Assembly (NCBI RefSeq): GCF_008180155.1
Contig: NZ_VSZS01000061.1
Coordinates: 1-64,000, forward strand
DNA from: Neoaquamicrobium microcysteis
GTDB lineage: Bacteria > Pseudomonadota > Alphaproteobacteria > Rhizobiales > Rhizobiaceae
Length of the DNA: 64,000 nt
Reading direction: 5' to 3'
Shown here: positions 8,767-16,013 of the stretch, one piece after another
How the letters are laid out: every line of letters starts with the position of its first letter
How positions within the stretch are numbered: the first letter of the stretch is position 1
The notes under the pieces: generated by a model
Told to the model about the DNA's origin: nothing
The model's database searches: none
What the model saw: only the letters and a program-made list of their open reading frames with translations
Translations under genes and position numbers: made by a program

Positions 8767-9450
8767 TTAGGGATCGTAGCGGAAATAGTCCGGGCGATCC
8801 CTGCTCAACATGTTGGCGATGGCGATCGACTGCGAAAGGTGGTGCGCCATCGCCTCCTCCGCGCCCTCCGGCGATCCCGCCGCGATGGCGTCGAGCACGC
8901 GGCGGTGATCGGCCACGATGCGCGCGACCTTGTCGCCCAGCGGGAGATGCAAGGCGCGCAGCCGGTCGATATGAACGCTCTCGCGCCGGATGACCGCAAA
9001 CAGCCGCTGATAGCCCGAGGCGTCGAAAAGCGTTTCGTGAAAAGCCATGTCGAGGCCGGCGAAGGCCTCCAGATCGCCTTCCTGTGCGTACTGCTCCTGA
9101 AGGGAAACGATGTGGCGCAACTTGCGCACCAGTGCGTCCGGCGGGTTGGAGGCGAGGGTGCGCACGATGTTGCGCTCGACCGAACTGCGCAGGAAATGCG
9201 CCTCGCGGGCGTGGCGAAGGTCGATGCGGCTGACGACCGTTCGCGACTGGGGATAAATCTCGACCAGCCCTTCCTCCTTCAGCCGCAGCAGGGCGTCGCG
9301 CACGGGAGTGGAGCTGACGGCATAGCGCGCCTGAAGCTCGGCGCGCGACAGCGGACTGCCGGGCGGCAGGTCGAGCGCGATGATGCGCCTGCGCAGGTCG
9401 GCATGCACGCCGGGCGAGCTTTCCGGCTCAAGGGAGAACGATAGGGACAT
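8767..9450 (-). CDS. GntR-family transcriptional regulator, FCD domain (1)
   Basis: This 227-residue regulator has an N-terminal winged helix (residues about 15-75, with the recognition helix in STPVRDALLRL) and a C-terminal helical FCD ligand-binding domain with the metal-type histidines (DMAFHETLF, DHRRVLDAI, HLSQS). It is a FadR-subfamily repressor that probably senses a sugar acid. A perfect 16-bp palindrome lies 20 bases upstream of its ATG, and a near-identical one precedes tctC, so it and/or its neighbour at 9534 likely autoregulate and control the transport and catabolic genes. Read with the second GntR gene on the same strand. Confidence 0.9.
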   Translation of the reverse strand: MSLSFSLEPESSPGVHADLRRRIIALDLPPGSPLSRAELQARYAVSSTPVRDALLRLKEEGLVEIYPQSRTVVSRIDLRHAREAHFLRSSVERNIVRTLASNPPDALVRKLRHIVSLQEQYAQEGDLEAFAGLDMAFHETLFDASGYQRLFAVIRRESVHIDRLRALHLPLGDKVARIVADHRRVLDAIAAGSPEGAEEAMAHHLSQSIAIANMLSRDRPDYFRYDP

Positions 9451-9469
9451 TTCGGCCGTCGATTATGAA

Positions 9470-9485
9470 CACTAATACATTAGTG
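9470..9485. promoter_or_regulatory. palindromic operator, copy 1
   Basis: CACTAATACATTAGTG is a perfect inverted repeat (7-bp arms, 2-bp centre) in the 83-bp gap between the two GntR genes, 20 bases before the first one's start. A variant occurs at 10307. Paired sites flanking a regulator gene suggest binding by one or both GntR proteins; this is inference. Confidence 0.65.
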
Positions 9486-9533
9486 GGTCAAAATCCGGCG
9501 CGCGGCAAGCCCGCATCGCGACGGGAAGGCCGC

Positions 9534-10205
9534 TCACTCGGTGGCGGCGAACAGGTCGGGCCGCAGCAGGAGCAGTTCTTCCATGTAAAGGACCGCGCCC
9601 GCGATGTGCTTGCGCAGCACGGTTTCGGCGCCCTGCGCATCGCTCCGCGCAACCGCGTCGAGAATGCCCTGGTGCTCCTCGATGAGGGTGGGCACCTTGC
9701 CGTCCTGCGGCCCTTGCAGGAAGCGAACGCGGTCGAGATGCGCCTTGCGGGAATGGATGAGACCCCACAGTTCGCCCATGCCGGCGAGCGCGAAGAGCGA
9801 CTGGTGAAACCTGTCGTCGAGCGGCATGAAGGAGATGAAATCGTTCTCGGCCAGGCGCTGCCTGACCAACAGGCCACGCGGCTCGGCAAGGTCGATCGCG
9901 GGCACGGCGCAAAGCTGGCGGATGACGGGGATTTCGAGGTTGCTGCGCAGGAAATGCGCCTGCCGCACCGCGCGCGCGTCGATGCCCGCGACGAACGTGC
10001 CGTGCTGCGGCGCGACGGTCACCAGCCCGTTTTCGGCAAGGCGCAGCACCGCCTCACGAAGCGGCGTGCGGCTGACCGAGAAGCGTTCGCAAAGCTCCTT
10101 TTCGACGAGAATTTCGCCGGGGCGCAGCTCCAGCATGACGATCATGCGGCGAAGCTGGTCGTAGACCTCGTCGGCGAGTGACCGCCTGCGCCGTGTTGCA
10201 CTCAT
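9534..10205 (-). CDS. GntR-family transcriptional regulator, FCD domain (2)
   Basis: This 223-residue FadR-subfamily regulator has a winged helix (SRTPLREAVLRLAENGLV) and an FCD domain with LDDRFHQSLF and EEHQGILDAV motifs. ATG 10205 gives the normal N-terminus; an in-frame ATG nine codons upstream is less likely. It reads away from the tctCBA operon across a 167-bp intergenic region that holds a palindrome at 10307. Two paralogous regulators side by side suggest that one controls the transporter and the other the enzymes, or that they compete for the same site. Confidence 0.9.
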   Translation of the reverse strand: MSATRRRRSLADEVYDQLRRMIVMLELRPGEILVEKELCERFSVSRTPLREAVLRLAENGLVTVAPQHGTFVAGIDARAVRQAHFLRSNLEIPVIRQLCAVPAIDLAEPRGLLVRQRLAENDFISFMPLDDRFHQSLFALAGMGELWGLIHSRKAHLDRVRFLQGPQDGKVPTLIEEHQGILDAVARSDAQGAETVLRKHIAGAVLYMEELLLLRPDLFAATE

Positions 10206-10306
10206 CGCGTGATTCCCGTTTCTGCCCGGCATTTACGCAGCGCATGCGAGGTTTGCCAATCGGCCTGTCCACAGCCGGCATCCGACAGCGGCTCTTGCGT
10301 ATCATG

Positions 10307-10322
10307 CACAAATATATTAGTG
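10307..10322. promoter_or_regulatory. palindromic operator, copy 2
   Basis: CACAAATATATTAGTG differs from the 9470 palindrome at two positions and is symmetric apart from one base pair. It lies 51 bases before the tctC start and about 100 bases before the divergent GntR start, well placed to repress both. The TATATT inside could also serve as a -10 element. Confidence 0.6.
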
Positions 10323-10372
10323 CAACGTCAGTGGTGCTTGCCACACGAATAACCGAGATGGGAGGAACTGAC

Positions 10373-11338
10373 ATGAAGAAAACGCTCGCGAGCGTTATGG
10401 CCCTTGGCGCGGCAGCGCTTATGTCGACGAGCGCGCTGGCGCAGAGCGACTGGCCGACACGCACCGTCAACGTCATCATCGGCGCCAGCCCCGGCGGCGA
10501 CACCGACTTCAACGCCCGCACGATGGCGAAGTATTTCGAGCAGATCACCGGTACGTCGATGGTCATCACCAACATGCCCGGCGGCGGCGCGACCATCGCG
10601 ACGTCGGAAGTGCGTTCGTCGGAGCCGGACGGCTACACGATGCTGTTCGGCCATACCGGCCATCTGATCGTGACCGAGGTGTCGGGCCTTGCCGACTACG
10701 GCATCGACGACTTCGAAATCTGCTGCATTCCGGCCATCGACCAGGGCGCGGTCTTCGTGACCAGCAAGTCGTCGGGCATCACCAGCACCGACGACCTGAT
10801 CGCGCGTACCGAGGCGGAGCCGGGCAGCGTGATTTTCGGCACCGAGCTTGGCGGCTACTCGCATCTTCAGGGCCTCATCCTGCAGCAGCAGACCGGTGCG
10901 GAGATGCGCATCGTCGATACAGGCTCCGCGGCCGAGAAGATCACAGCGCTGCTGGGCAACCGCATTCACGTGGCCGGCATCGCTTACGGCGCGATCCAGG
11001 ACTACCACACCTCGGGCGAGATGGTCGTGCTCGGCCAGCCCAATGAGGAGCGCAACCCGCTGCTGGGCGAAATCCCGACCTTCGCCGAGCAGGAAATCGA
11101 CTTCGTCATGAACAACCCCTACATCATCGCCTTCCCGAAGGGCACGGATGCCGCCATCGTGGCGCGCATGGGCGAGATCATGGAAGAGATCACCCAGATC
11201 CCGGAATATGCGGCGGATCTGGAGCAGGGGTTCAAGCAGCCGGTTTCCTTCTACAACCAGGAAGAAGGGCTTGAGCGGCTGAACGCCATTCGCGAAAACT
11301 ACATGCAGTATCGCGACGCGCTGCAGGCCGCACGCTGA
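10373..11338 (+). CDS. tripartite tricarboxylate transporter substrate-binding protein (TctC)
   Basis: This 321-residue protein begins with a clear signal peptide (MKKTLASVMALGAAALMS..ALAQ) and has Bug/TctC features: the ASPGGDTDFNAR ligand loop, a PGGGATIATSEV stretch and the PDGYTMLFG motif. It is a periplasmic binder of carboxylates or aldonates for the TctA/TctB membrane pair encoded next. GGAGGAAC precedes ATG 10373. The downstream dehydratase and aldolase suggest a sugar acid ligand. A GC-rich hairpin follows the gene at 11363-11391. Confidence 0.9.
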   Translation: MKKTLASVMALGAAALMSTSALAQSDWPTRTVNVIIGASPGGDTDFNARTMAKYFEQITGTSMVITNMPGGGATIATSEVRSSEPDGYTMLFGHTGHLIVTEVSGLADYGIDDFEICCIPAIDQGAVFVTSKSSGITSTDDLIARTEAEPGSVIFGTELGGYSHLQGLILQQQTGAEMRIVDTGSAAEKITALLGNRIHVAGIAYGAIQDYHTSGEMVVLGQPNEERNPLLGEIPTFAEQEIDFVMNNPYIIAFPKGTDAAIVARMGEIMEEITQIPEYAADLEQGFKQPVSFYNQEEGLERLNAIRENYMQYRDALQAAR

Positions 11339-11362
11339 CGCCCGACTGACAATGCGAGGGAC

Positions 11363-11391
11363 GAAGCGCGGTCCGGACCGGGCCGCGCTTC
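11363..11391 (+). other. intercistronic hairpin after tctC
   Basis: GAAGCGCGG pairs perfectly with CCGCGCTTC across an 11-base loop, with no following T-run. Its place between a binding-protein gene and its membrane genes suggests mRNA stabilisation or partial termination, giving more TctC than TctA/TctB. Confidence 0.6.
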
Positions 11392-11415
11392 CGTCACCCG
11401 GCTTGGGAGCGAACC

Positions 11416-11919
11416 ATGCAGGACGCGCGCGCCAGGGAAATGCTCGTCGGCATCATGATGCTGGCTGCTGGCACCATCTATCTCTACCTGACGACGGGAG
11501 TGCCGCGCCGCGGCACCATCGACGCCGCCTTCATTCCCTATGTGCTGGCCTTCGCGATGGTCGCGCTGGGTCTGGCGCAGACCTTCGTGGCGTGGCGGCG
11601 CACGGCGACGGACGTGGCTGTCGAGCAGGATGTCGATGACGAGACGCCGACGCAAGGGAAGCCCAATTACGCGACGGTGGTGAAGACCCTGCTGCTGTTT
11701 GCGGGCTTCACGGTGCTGATACGGCCGTTGGGCTTTCCGGTGGCTGCCGCGATCTACCTGTTCCTGCAGTTCATCGTGCTGACGCCGGCCGACCGGAAGC
11801 CGAACTACCTGTTCTATCTCGTGCTGGCGCCGGTGTGCGCCGCAGTCATCTTCGTGTCCTTCCGCTACGGCTTCGACCTGATCCTGCCGGCAGGCCCGCT
11901 CACACGCTATCTTCCGTAA
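11416..11919 (+). CDS. tripartite tricarboxylate transporter small membrane protein (TctB)
   Basis: This 167-residue protein has four predicted membrane segments, with the first near residues 8-28, a charged middle loop (about residues 60-78) and a C-terminal RYGFDLILPAGPL motif typical of TctB. It is the small membrane subunit of the TTT importer and sits between the binding protein TctC and the large channel TctA, which begins 11 bases later. Confidence 0.88.
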   Translation: MQDARAREMLVGIMMLAAGTIYLYLTTGVPRRGTIDAAFIPYVLAFAMVALGLAQTFVAWRRTATDVAVEQDVDDETPTQGKPNYATVVKTLLLFAGFTVLIRPLGFPVAAAIYLFLQFIVLTPADRKPNYLFYLVLAPVCAAVIFVSFRYGFDLILPAGPLTRYLP

Positions 11920-11930
11920 GGGACCGGACC

Positions 11931-13472
11931 ATGTGGGACCTCTTCCTTCAGGGCATCTCCAACGTCTTCGCGCCGCAAATCTTCCTGCTGGTGACGATAG
12001 GCGTCGCGGTCGGCATCGTGTTCGGCGCGGTGCCGGGCCTGACCGCCGTGATGGCGATCGCGCTGTGCCTGCCGATGACCTACGGGCTGAGCTCGGCCGC
12101 AGGCCTCGCCCTGCTGGTGGCGCTCTATGTCGGCGCGACCTCGGGCGGCCTGATCTCGGCGATCCTGCTCAAGATACCGGGCACGCCATCCTCCATCGCC
12201 ACCACATTCGACGGCGGGCCGATGATGGAGAAGGGCGAGGGCGCAAAGGCGCTGGGCGTCGGCATCGTGTTCTCCTTCATCGGCACGATCCTCTCCATCG
12301 TCGCACTGATGTTCATCGCGCCCTATCTGGCGCGGGCGGCGCTCTCGTTCGGGCCGCATGAATATTTCGCCATCGCCGTGTTCTCGCTGACGCTGATCGC
12401 GACGCTTTCGTCAGGCTCGATGATAAAGGGCATCTTTTCGGGCGTTGCGGGCTTCGCCGTATCGACCGTGGGCATCGCGCCGGTGGATGCGATACGTCGT
12501 TTCACCTTCGGACAGGTGGAGCTGAACGCCGGCTTCTCGATCCTGACCGTGCTGGTCGGCATGTTCGCGATCGCCGAGATCATCAAGGTGGCGGAGAGCA
12601 GCCGGGCAGGCGGGAGCATCGGCGCACCGGTGATAGCCAGGATCAAGGGCTTCGGTTTCAGCCTCAAGGAATTCTTCGGGCAACTGCCGAACGGCTTCCG
12701 CTCGTCGGTGATCGGCATCGGCATCGGCATCCTGCCGGGCATCGGCGCGGGAACGTCGAACATCATTTCCTACATCGTGGCGCGCAGCCGCTCGAAGACG
12801 CCGGAAAAGTTCGGCAAGGGCACCATCGAGGGCGTCGTCGCCAGCGAGACGGCCAACAATGCCGGCATCGGCGGCGCAATGATCCCGCTTCTGACGCTGG
12901 GCATCCCCGGCGACGCGGTGACGGCGATCCTGCTGGGCGGCTTCATGATCCACGGCATCCAGCCTGGCCCGATGCTGTTAATCACGCAGGGCGAGTTCGT
13001 CTACACGATCTTCGCCGCGCTGATCCTTTCGGCCGTCATGATGCTGATCCTCGAGTTCTGGGGGCTGCGCGTGTTCATCCGCCTGCTGGCGATCCCCAAG
13101 CACATCCTGCTGCCGGTGATCGTGGTGCTGTGCGCGGTGGGTGCGTTCGGGCTGGCGAGCCGCATCTTCGATATCTGGACGATCCTGGGCTTCGGCGTTC
13201 TCGGATACGCATTCGTCAAGGCGGGCATCCCGACCGCGCCGTTCATCATCGGCTTCATCCTTGGCCCGATGGCCGAAACCAACTTCCGGCGCGGCCTACA
13301 ACTGGCGGACGGCGACGCCACCAGCTTCCTGACCAACCCGATCTCTGGGAGCTTCCTCGCGCTGGCCGGGCTCTCCATTGCCTGGCAGGTCTATCGGATG
13401 CTGCGCCCGCGCCCCGCCGCCGTTTCGCCCGCCGACGCGGTGGAGGCCAGGGTGAAGCAGCCGCAGGAATGA
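11931..13472 (+). CDS. tripartite tricarboxylate transporter large permease (TctA)
   Basis: This 513-residue membrane protein has about twelve hydrophobic segments and the family's PGLTAVMAI, KIPGTPSSIATTFDG and LTLGIPGDAVTAILLGG motifs. It forms the transport channel of the TTT system. ATG 11931 (MWDLFLQG) matches the TctA N-terminus and is 11 bases after tctB; the open frame extends further upstream without homology. Dehydratase and aldolase genes follow in the same orientation. Confidence 0.92.
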   Translation: MWDLFLQGISNVFAPQIFLLVTIGVAVGIVFGAVPGLTAVMAIALCLPMTYGLSSAAGLALLVALYVGATSGGLISAILLKIPGTPSSIATTFDGGPMMEKGEGAKALGVGIVFSFIGTILSIVALMFIAPYLARAALSFGPHEYFAIAVFSLTLIATLSSGSMIKGIFSGVAGFAVSTVGIAPVDAIRRFTFGQVELNAGFSILTVLVGMFAIAEIIKVAESSRAGGSIGAPVIARIKGFGFSLKEFFGQLPNGFRSSVIGIGIGILPGIGAGTSNIISYIVARSRSKTPEKFGKGTIEGVVASETANNAGIGGAMIPLLTLGIPGDAVTAILLGGFMIHGIQPGPMLLITQGEFVYTIFAALILSAVMMLILEFWGLRVFIRLLAIPKHILLPVIVVLCAVGAFGLASRIFDIWTILGFGVLGYAFVKAGIPTAPFIIGFILGPMAETNFRRGLQLADGDATSFLTNPISGSFLALAGLSIAWQVYRMLRPRPAAVSPADAVEARVKQPQE

Positions 13473-13533
13473 CGGGCCATAAACGACAGGACGACACGAA
13501 ACGGGCGAGGCGAACGCCGCCCGGGAGAAGAGC

Positions 13534-15273
13534 ATGACGACGATGAAGAAAAAACCCGAAGATCTGAGAAGCAGCCGCTGGTTCGGGCCTGACGATTTGC
13601 GCTCGTTCGGCCACCGCTCGCGCATGATGCAGATGGGCTACTGGACCGAGGAGATGGCGGGCCGCCCGATCATCGGCATCATCAACACTTGGTCGGACCT
13701 CAACCCGTGCCACGCACATTTCAGGCAGCGGGTGGATGACGTGAAGCGCGGCGTGCTGCAGGGCGGGGGCTTCCCGGTCGAGCTGCCGGCGCTGTCGCTG
13801 TCGGAAAGCAACGTCAAGCCGACGACCATGCTGTACCGAAACCTGCTGGCGATGGACGCCGAAGAGCTCATCCGCTCGCACCCGGTGGACGGGGTGGTGC
13901 TGATGGGCGGCTGCGACAAGACCACGCCCGCGCTGCTGCTGGGCGCGACCAGCGCCAACCTGCCGGCGATCTTCGTGCCGGCGGGGCCAATGCTTCGCGG
14001 CAACTGGAAGGGGCGCACGCTGGGCTCTGGGTCCGACGCCTGGAAATACTGGGACGAGCGCCGCGCCGGCAACATCACCGACGAGGACTGGCAGGGGCTG
14101 GAAGGCGGCATCGCACGCAGCTACGGCACCTGCATGACCATGGGAACGGCCTCGACCATGACAGGCATCGTGGAGGCCGTGGGCATGTGCCTGCCCGGCG
14201 CGTCGTCGATACCGGCGGCCGACGCCAACCACATCCGCATGGCCTCGGCAGCCGGCCGCCGCGTCGTGGACATGGTTTGGGAAGACCTGAAGCCCTCCGA
14301 CATCCAGACCCGAGAGGCGTTCGAAAACGGCATCGCCATCGCCATGGCCATGGGCTGCTCGACCAACGCGATCATCCATCTGATCGCCATGGCGCGGCGA
14401 GCGGGCGCCGATATCGGGCTGGACGATTTCGACAAGGCAAGCCGGGTGGTGCCGGTGATCGCCAACATCCGTCCCAGCGGCGAGAAATACCTGATGGAGG
14501 ACTTCTTCTACGCCGGCGGAATGCGCGCGCTGATGCGCACGCTGGGTAGCCATTTCCATCTCGATTGCGTGACCGTGACCGGCCTTACCGTTGGCGAGAA
14601 CATCGAAGGTGCGGAGGTGCACGACGACGACGTCATCCGCCCGCTCGACAACCCGATCTACAGCGAGGGCGCGCTGGCCGTGCTGAAAGGCAACATCGCG
14701 CCGGAGGGCTGCGTGATAAAGCCGAGCGCGTGCGAGGAGAGGTTCCTCAGGCACACCGGGCCGGCGCTGGTGTTCGACGATTACCCTTCGATGAAGGCGG
14801 TGATCGATTCCGACGACCTCGACGTGACCGCCGACCACGTGCTCATCCTGCGCAATGCAGGCCCGCTGGGCGGGCCGGGAATGCCGGAGTGGGGGATGCT
14901 GCCGATCCCGCGAAAGCTGGTGAAGCAGGGCGTGCGCGACATGGTGCGCATCTCCGACGCGCGCATGAGCGGCACAAGCTACGGCGCGTGCATCCTCCAC
15001 GTCTCGCCGGAATCTTTCGTCGGCGGCCCGCTGGGCCTCGTGCGCACGGGCGATCTCATCACGCTCGATATCGCAGCCCGCTCGATCCACCTCGAGGTGG
15101 ATGATGCCGAGCTGGCAAGCCGCAAGGCCGCGTGGCAGGCGCCGGAACCCCGTTACGAGCGCGGCTATGGCTGGATGTTCTCCAGGCACATCAAGCAGGC
15201 GCATGAGGGATGCGATTTCGATTTCCTGGAAACACAGTTCGGCCGTCCGGTGGACGAGCCCGTCATCTACTAA
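13534..15273 (+). CDS. araC: IlvD/EDD-family dehydratase, L-arabonate dehydratase type
   Basis: This 579-residue enzyme has the [2Fe-2S] cysteines Cys59 (NPCHAH), Cys127 (GGCDKTTPA) and Cys200 (GTCMTMGTAST). The same length and cysteine numbering are known for rhizobial L-arabinonate dehydratase. The catalytic Ser is Ser479 in ARMSGTSYG. It would convert L-arabonate (or a related pentonate or hexonate) to the 2-keto-3-deoxy acid. It follows the TctCBA importer and is 13 bases before an RraA-type aldolase gene. The name araC is used for this enzyme in the non-phosphorylating pathway and is not the AraC regulator. Substrate choice within the family is the main uncertainty. Confidence 0.87.
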   Translation: MTTMKKKPEDLRSSRWFGPDDLRSFGHRSRMMQMGYWTEEMAGRPIIGIINTWSDLNPCHAHFRQRVDDVKRGVLQGGGFPVELPALSLSESNVKPTTMLYRNLLAMDAEELIRSHPVDGVVLMGGCDKTTPALLLGATSANLPAIFVPAGPMLRGNWKGRTLGSGSDAWKYWDERRAGNITDEDWQGLEGGIARSYGTCMTMGTASTMTGIVEAVGMCLPGASSIPAADANHIRMASAAGRRVVDMVWEDLKPSDIQTREAFENGIAIAMAMGCSTNAIIHLIAMARRAGADIGLDDFDKASRVVPVIANIRPSGEKYLMEDFFYAGGMRALMRTLGSHFHLDCVTVTGLTVGENIEGAEVHDDDVIRPLDNPIYSEGALAVLKGNIAPEGCVIKPSACEERFLRHTGPALVFDDYPSMKAVIDSDDLDVTADHVLILRNAGPLGGPGMPEWGMLPIPRKLVKQGVRDMVRISDARMSGTSYGACILHVSPESFVGGPLGLVRTGDLITLDIAARSIHLEVDDAELASRKAAWQAPEPRYERGYGWMFSRHIKQAHEGCDFDFLETQFGRPVDEPVIY

Positions 15274-15286
15274 GGAGTTCCCGCCA

Positions 15287-16003
15287 ATGGCGCTTTCGAC
15301 TGAAACCCGCGACAGGCTCAAAACGGTCAGCACGGCGACGCTGTGCACCGCACTGTTCAAGCGCGGGCTGCGCAACCAGTTCATCCAGGACGTGCGTCCG
15401 CTCGATCCCGGCAAGCCGAACATGGTCGGCGAGGCGTTCACGCTGCGCTACATGCCCGCGCGCGAGGATCTGAACGGGCTGGAGGTGTTTCGCAATCGCG
15501 CCCACCCGCAGCGCAAGGCCGTCGAGGACTGCCCCGAAGGCGCGGTGATGGTGATCGACAGCCGCAAGGATCCGCGCGCCGCATCCGCGGGCTCCATCCT
15601 GATATCGCGGCTGATGGTGCGCGGCGTGGCGGGCGTGGTGACGGATGGCGGCTTTCGCGATTCGCCCGAGATCGCCGCACTCGATATTCCCGCCTATCAC
15701 AACCGCCCCTCGGCCCCGACCAACCTGACGCTGCATCAGGCCATCGACATCAACGTGCCGATCGGCTGCGGCGACACGCCGGTGTTTCCGGGCGACGTGG
15801 TGGTGGGCGATGGCGAGGGCGTGGTGGTGATCCCCGCACATCTGGCCGACGAGATCGCGGCGGAAGCCGTCGAGATGACCGCCTTTGAGGATTTTGTCGG
15901 CGAGGAAGTGCTGAAGGGGCGTTCGATCCTTGGCCTCTACCCGGCCACCGACGAGCAGACGACGGTGGACTTCCAGGTCTGGCGCAAGGCCAACAACCGG
16001 TAG
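15287..16003 (+). CDS. RraA/HMG-aldolase-family protein
   Basis: This 238-residue protein shows the RraA fold motifs: TATLCTALF near the N-terminus, GSILISRLMVRGVAGVVTDGGFRD containing the D-G-x-x-R-D metal/pyruvate site, and a C-terminal FPGDVVVGDGEGVVVIP. Family members with this site are class II pyruvate aldolases for 4-hydroxy-2-oxo acids; others inhibit RNase E. The length and operon position after a sugar-acid dehydratase favour aldol cleavage of a 2-keto-3-deoxy acid to pyruvate plus an aldehyde. An AAGGAG site precedes ATG 15287. It converges on the GGDEF-EAL gene. Confidence 0.82.
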   Translation: MALSTETRDRLKTVSTATLCTALFKRGLRNQFIQDVRPLDPGKPNMVGEAFTLRYMPAREDLNGLEVFRNRAHPQRKAVEDCPEGAVMVIDSRKDPRAASAGSILISRLMVRGVAGVVTDGGFRDSPEIAALDIPAYHNRPSAPTNLTLHQAIDINVPIGCGDTPVFPGDVVVGDGEGVVVIPAHLADEIAAEAVEMTAFEDFVGEEVLKGRSILGLYPATDEQTTVDFQVWRKANNR

Positions 16004-16013
16004 GAAAAGGACG

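Noticed and set aside
13255-15441. 728-codon minus-strand frame opposite the dehydratase gene
   Set aside because: Low-complexity His/Arg-rich translation without motifs; the plus strand encodes a full IlvD-family enzyme.
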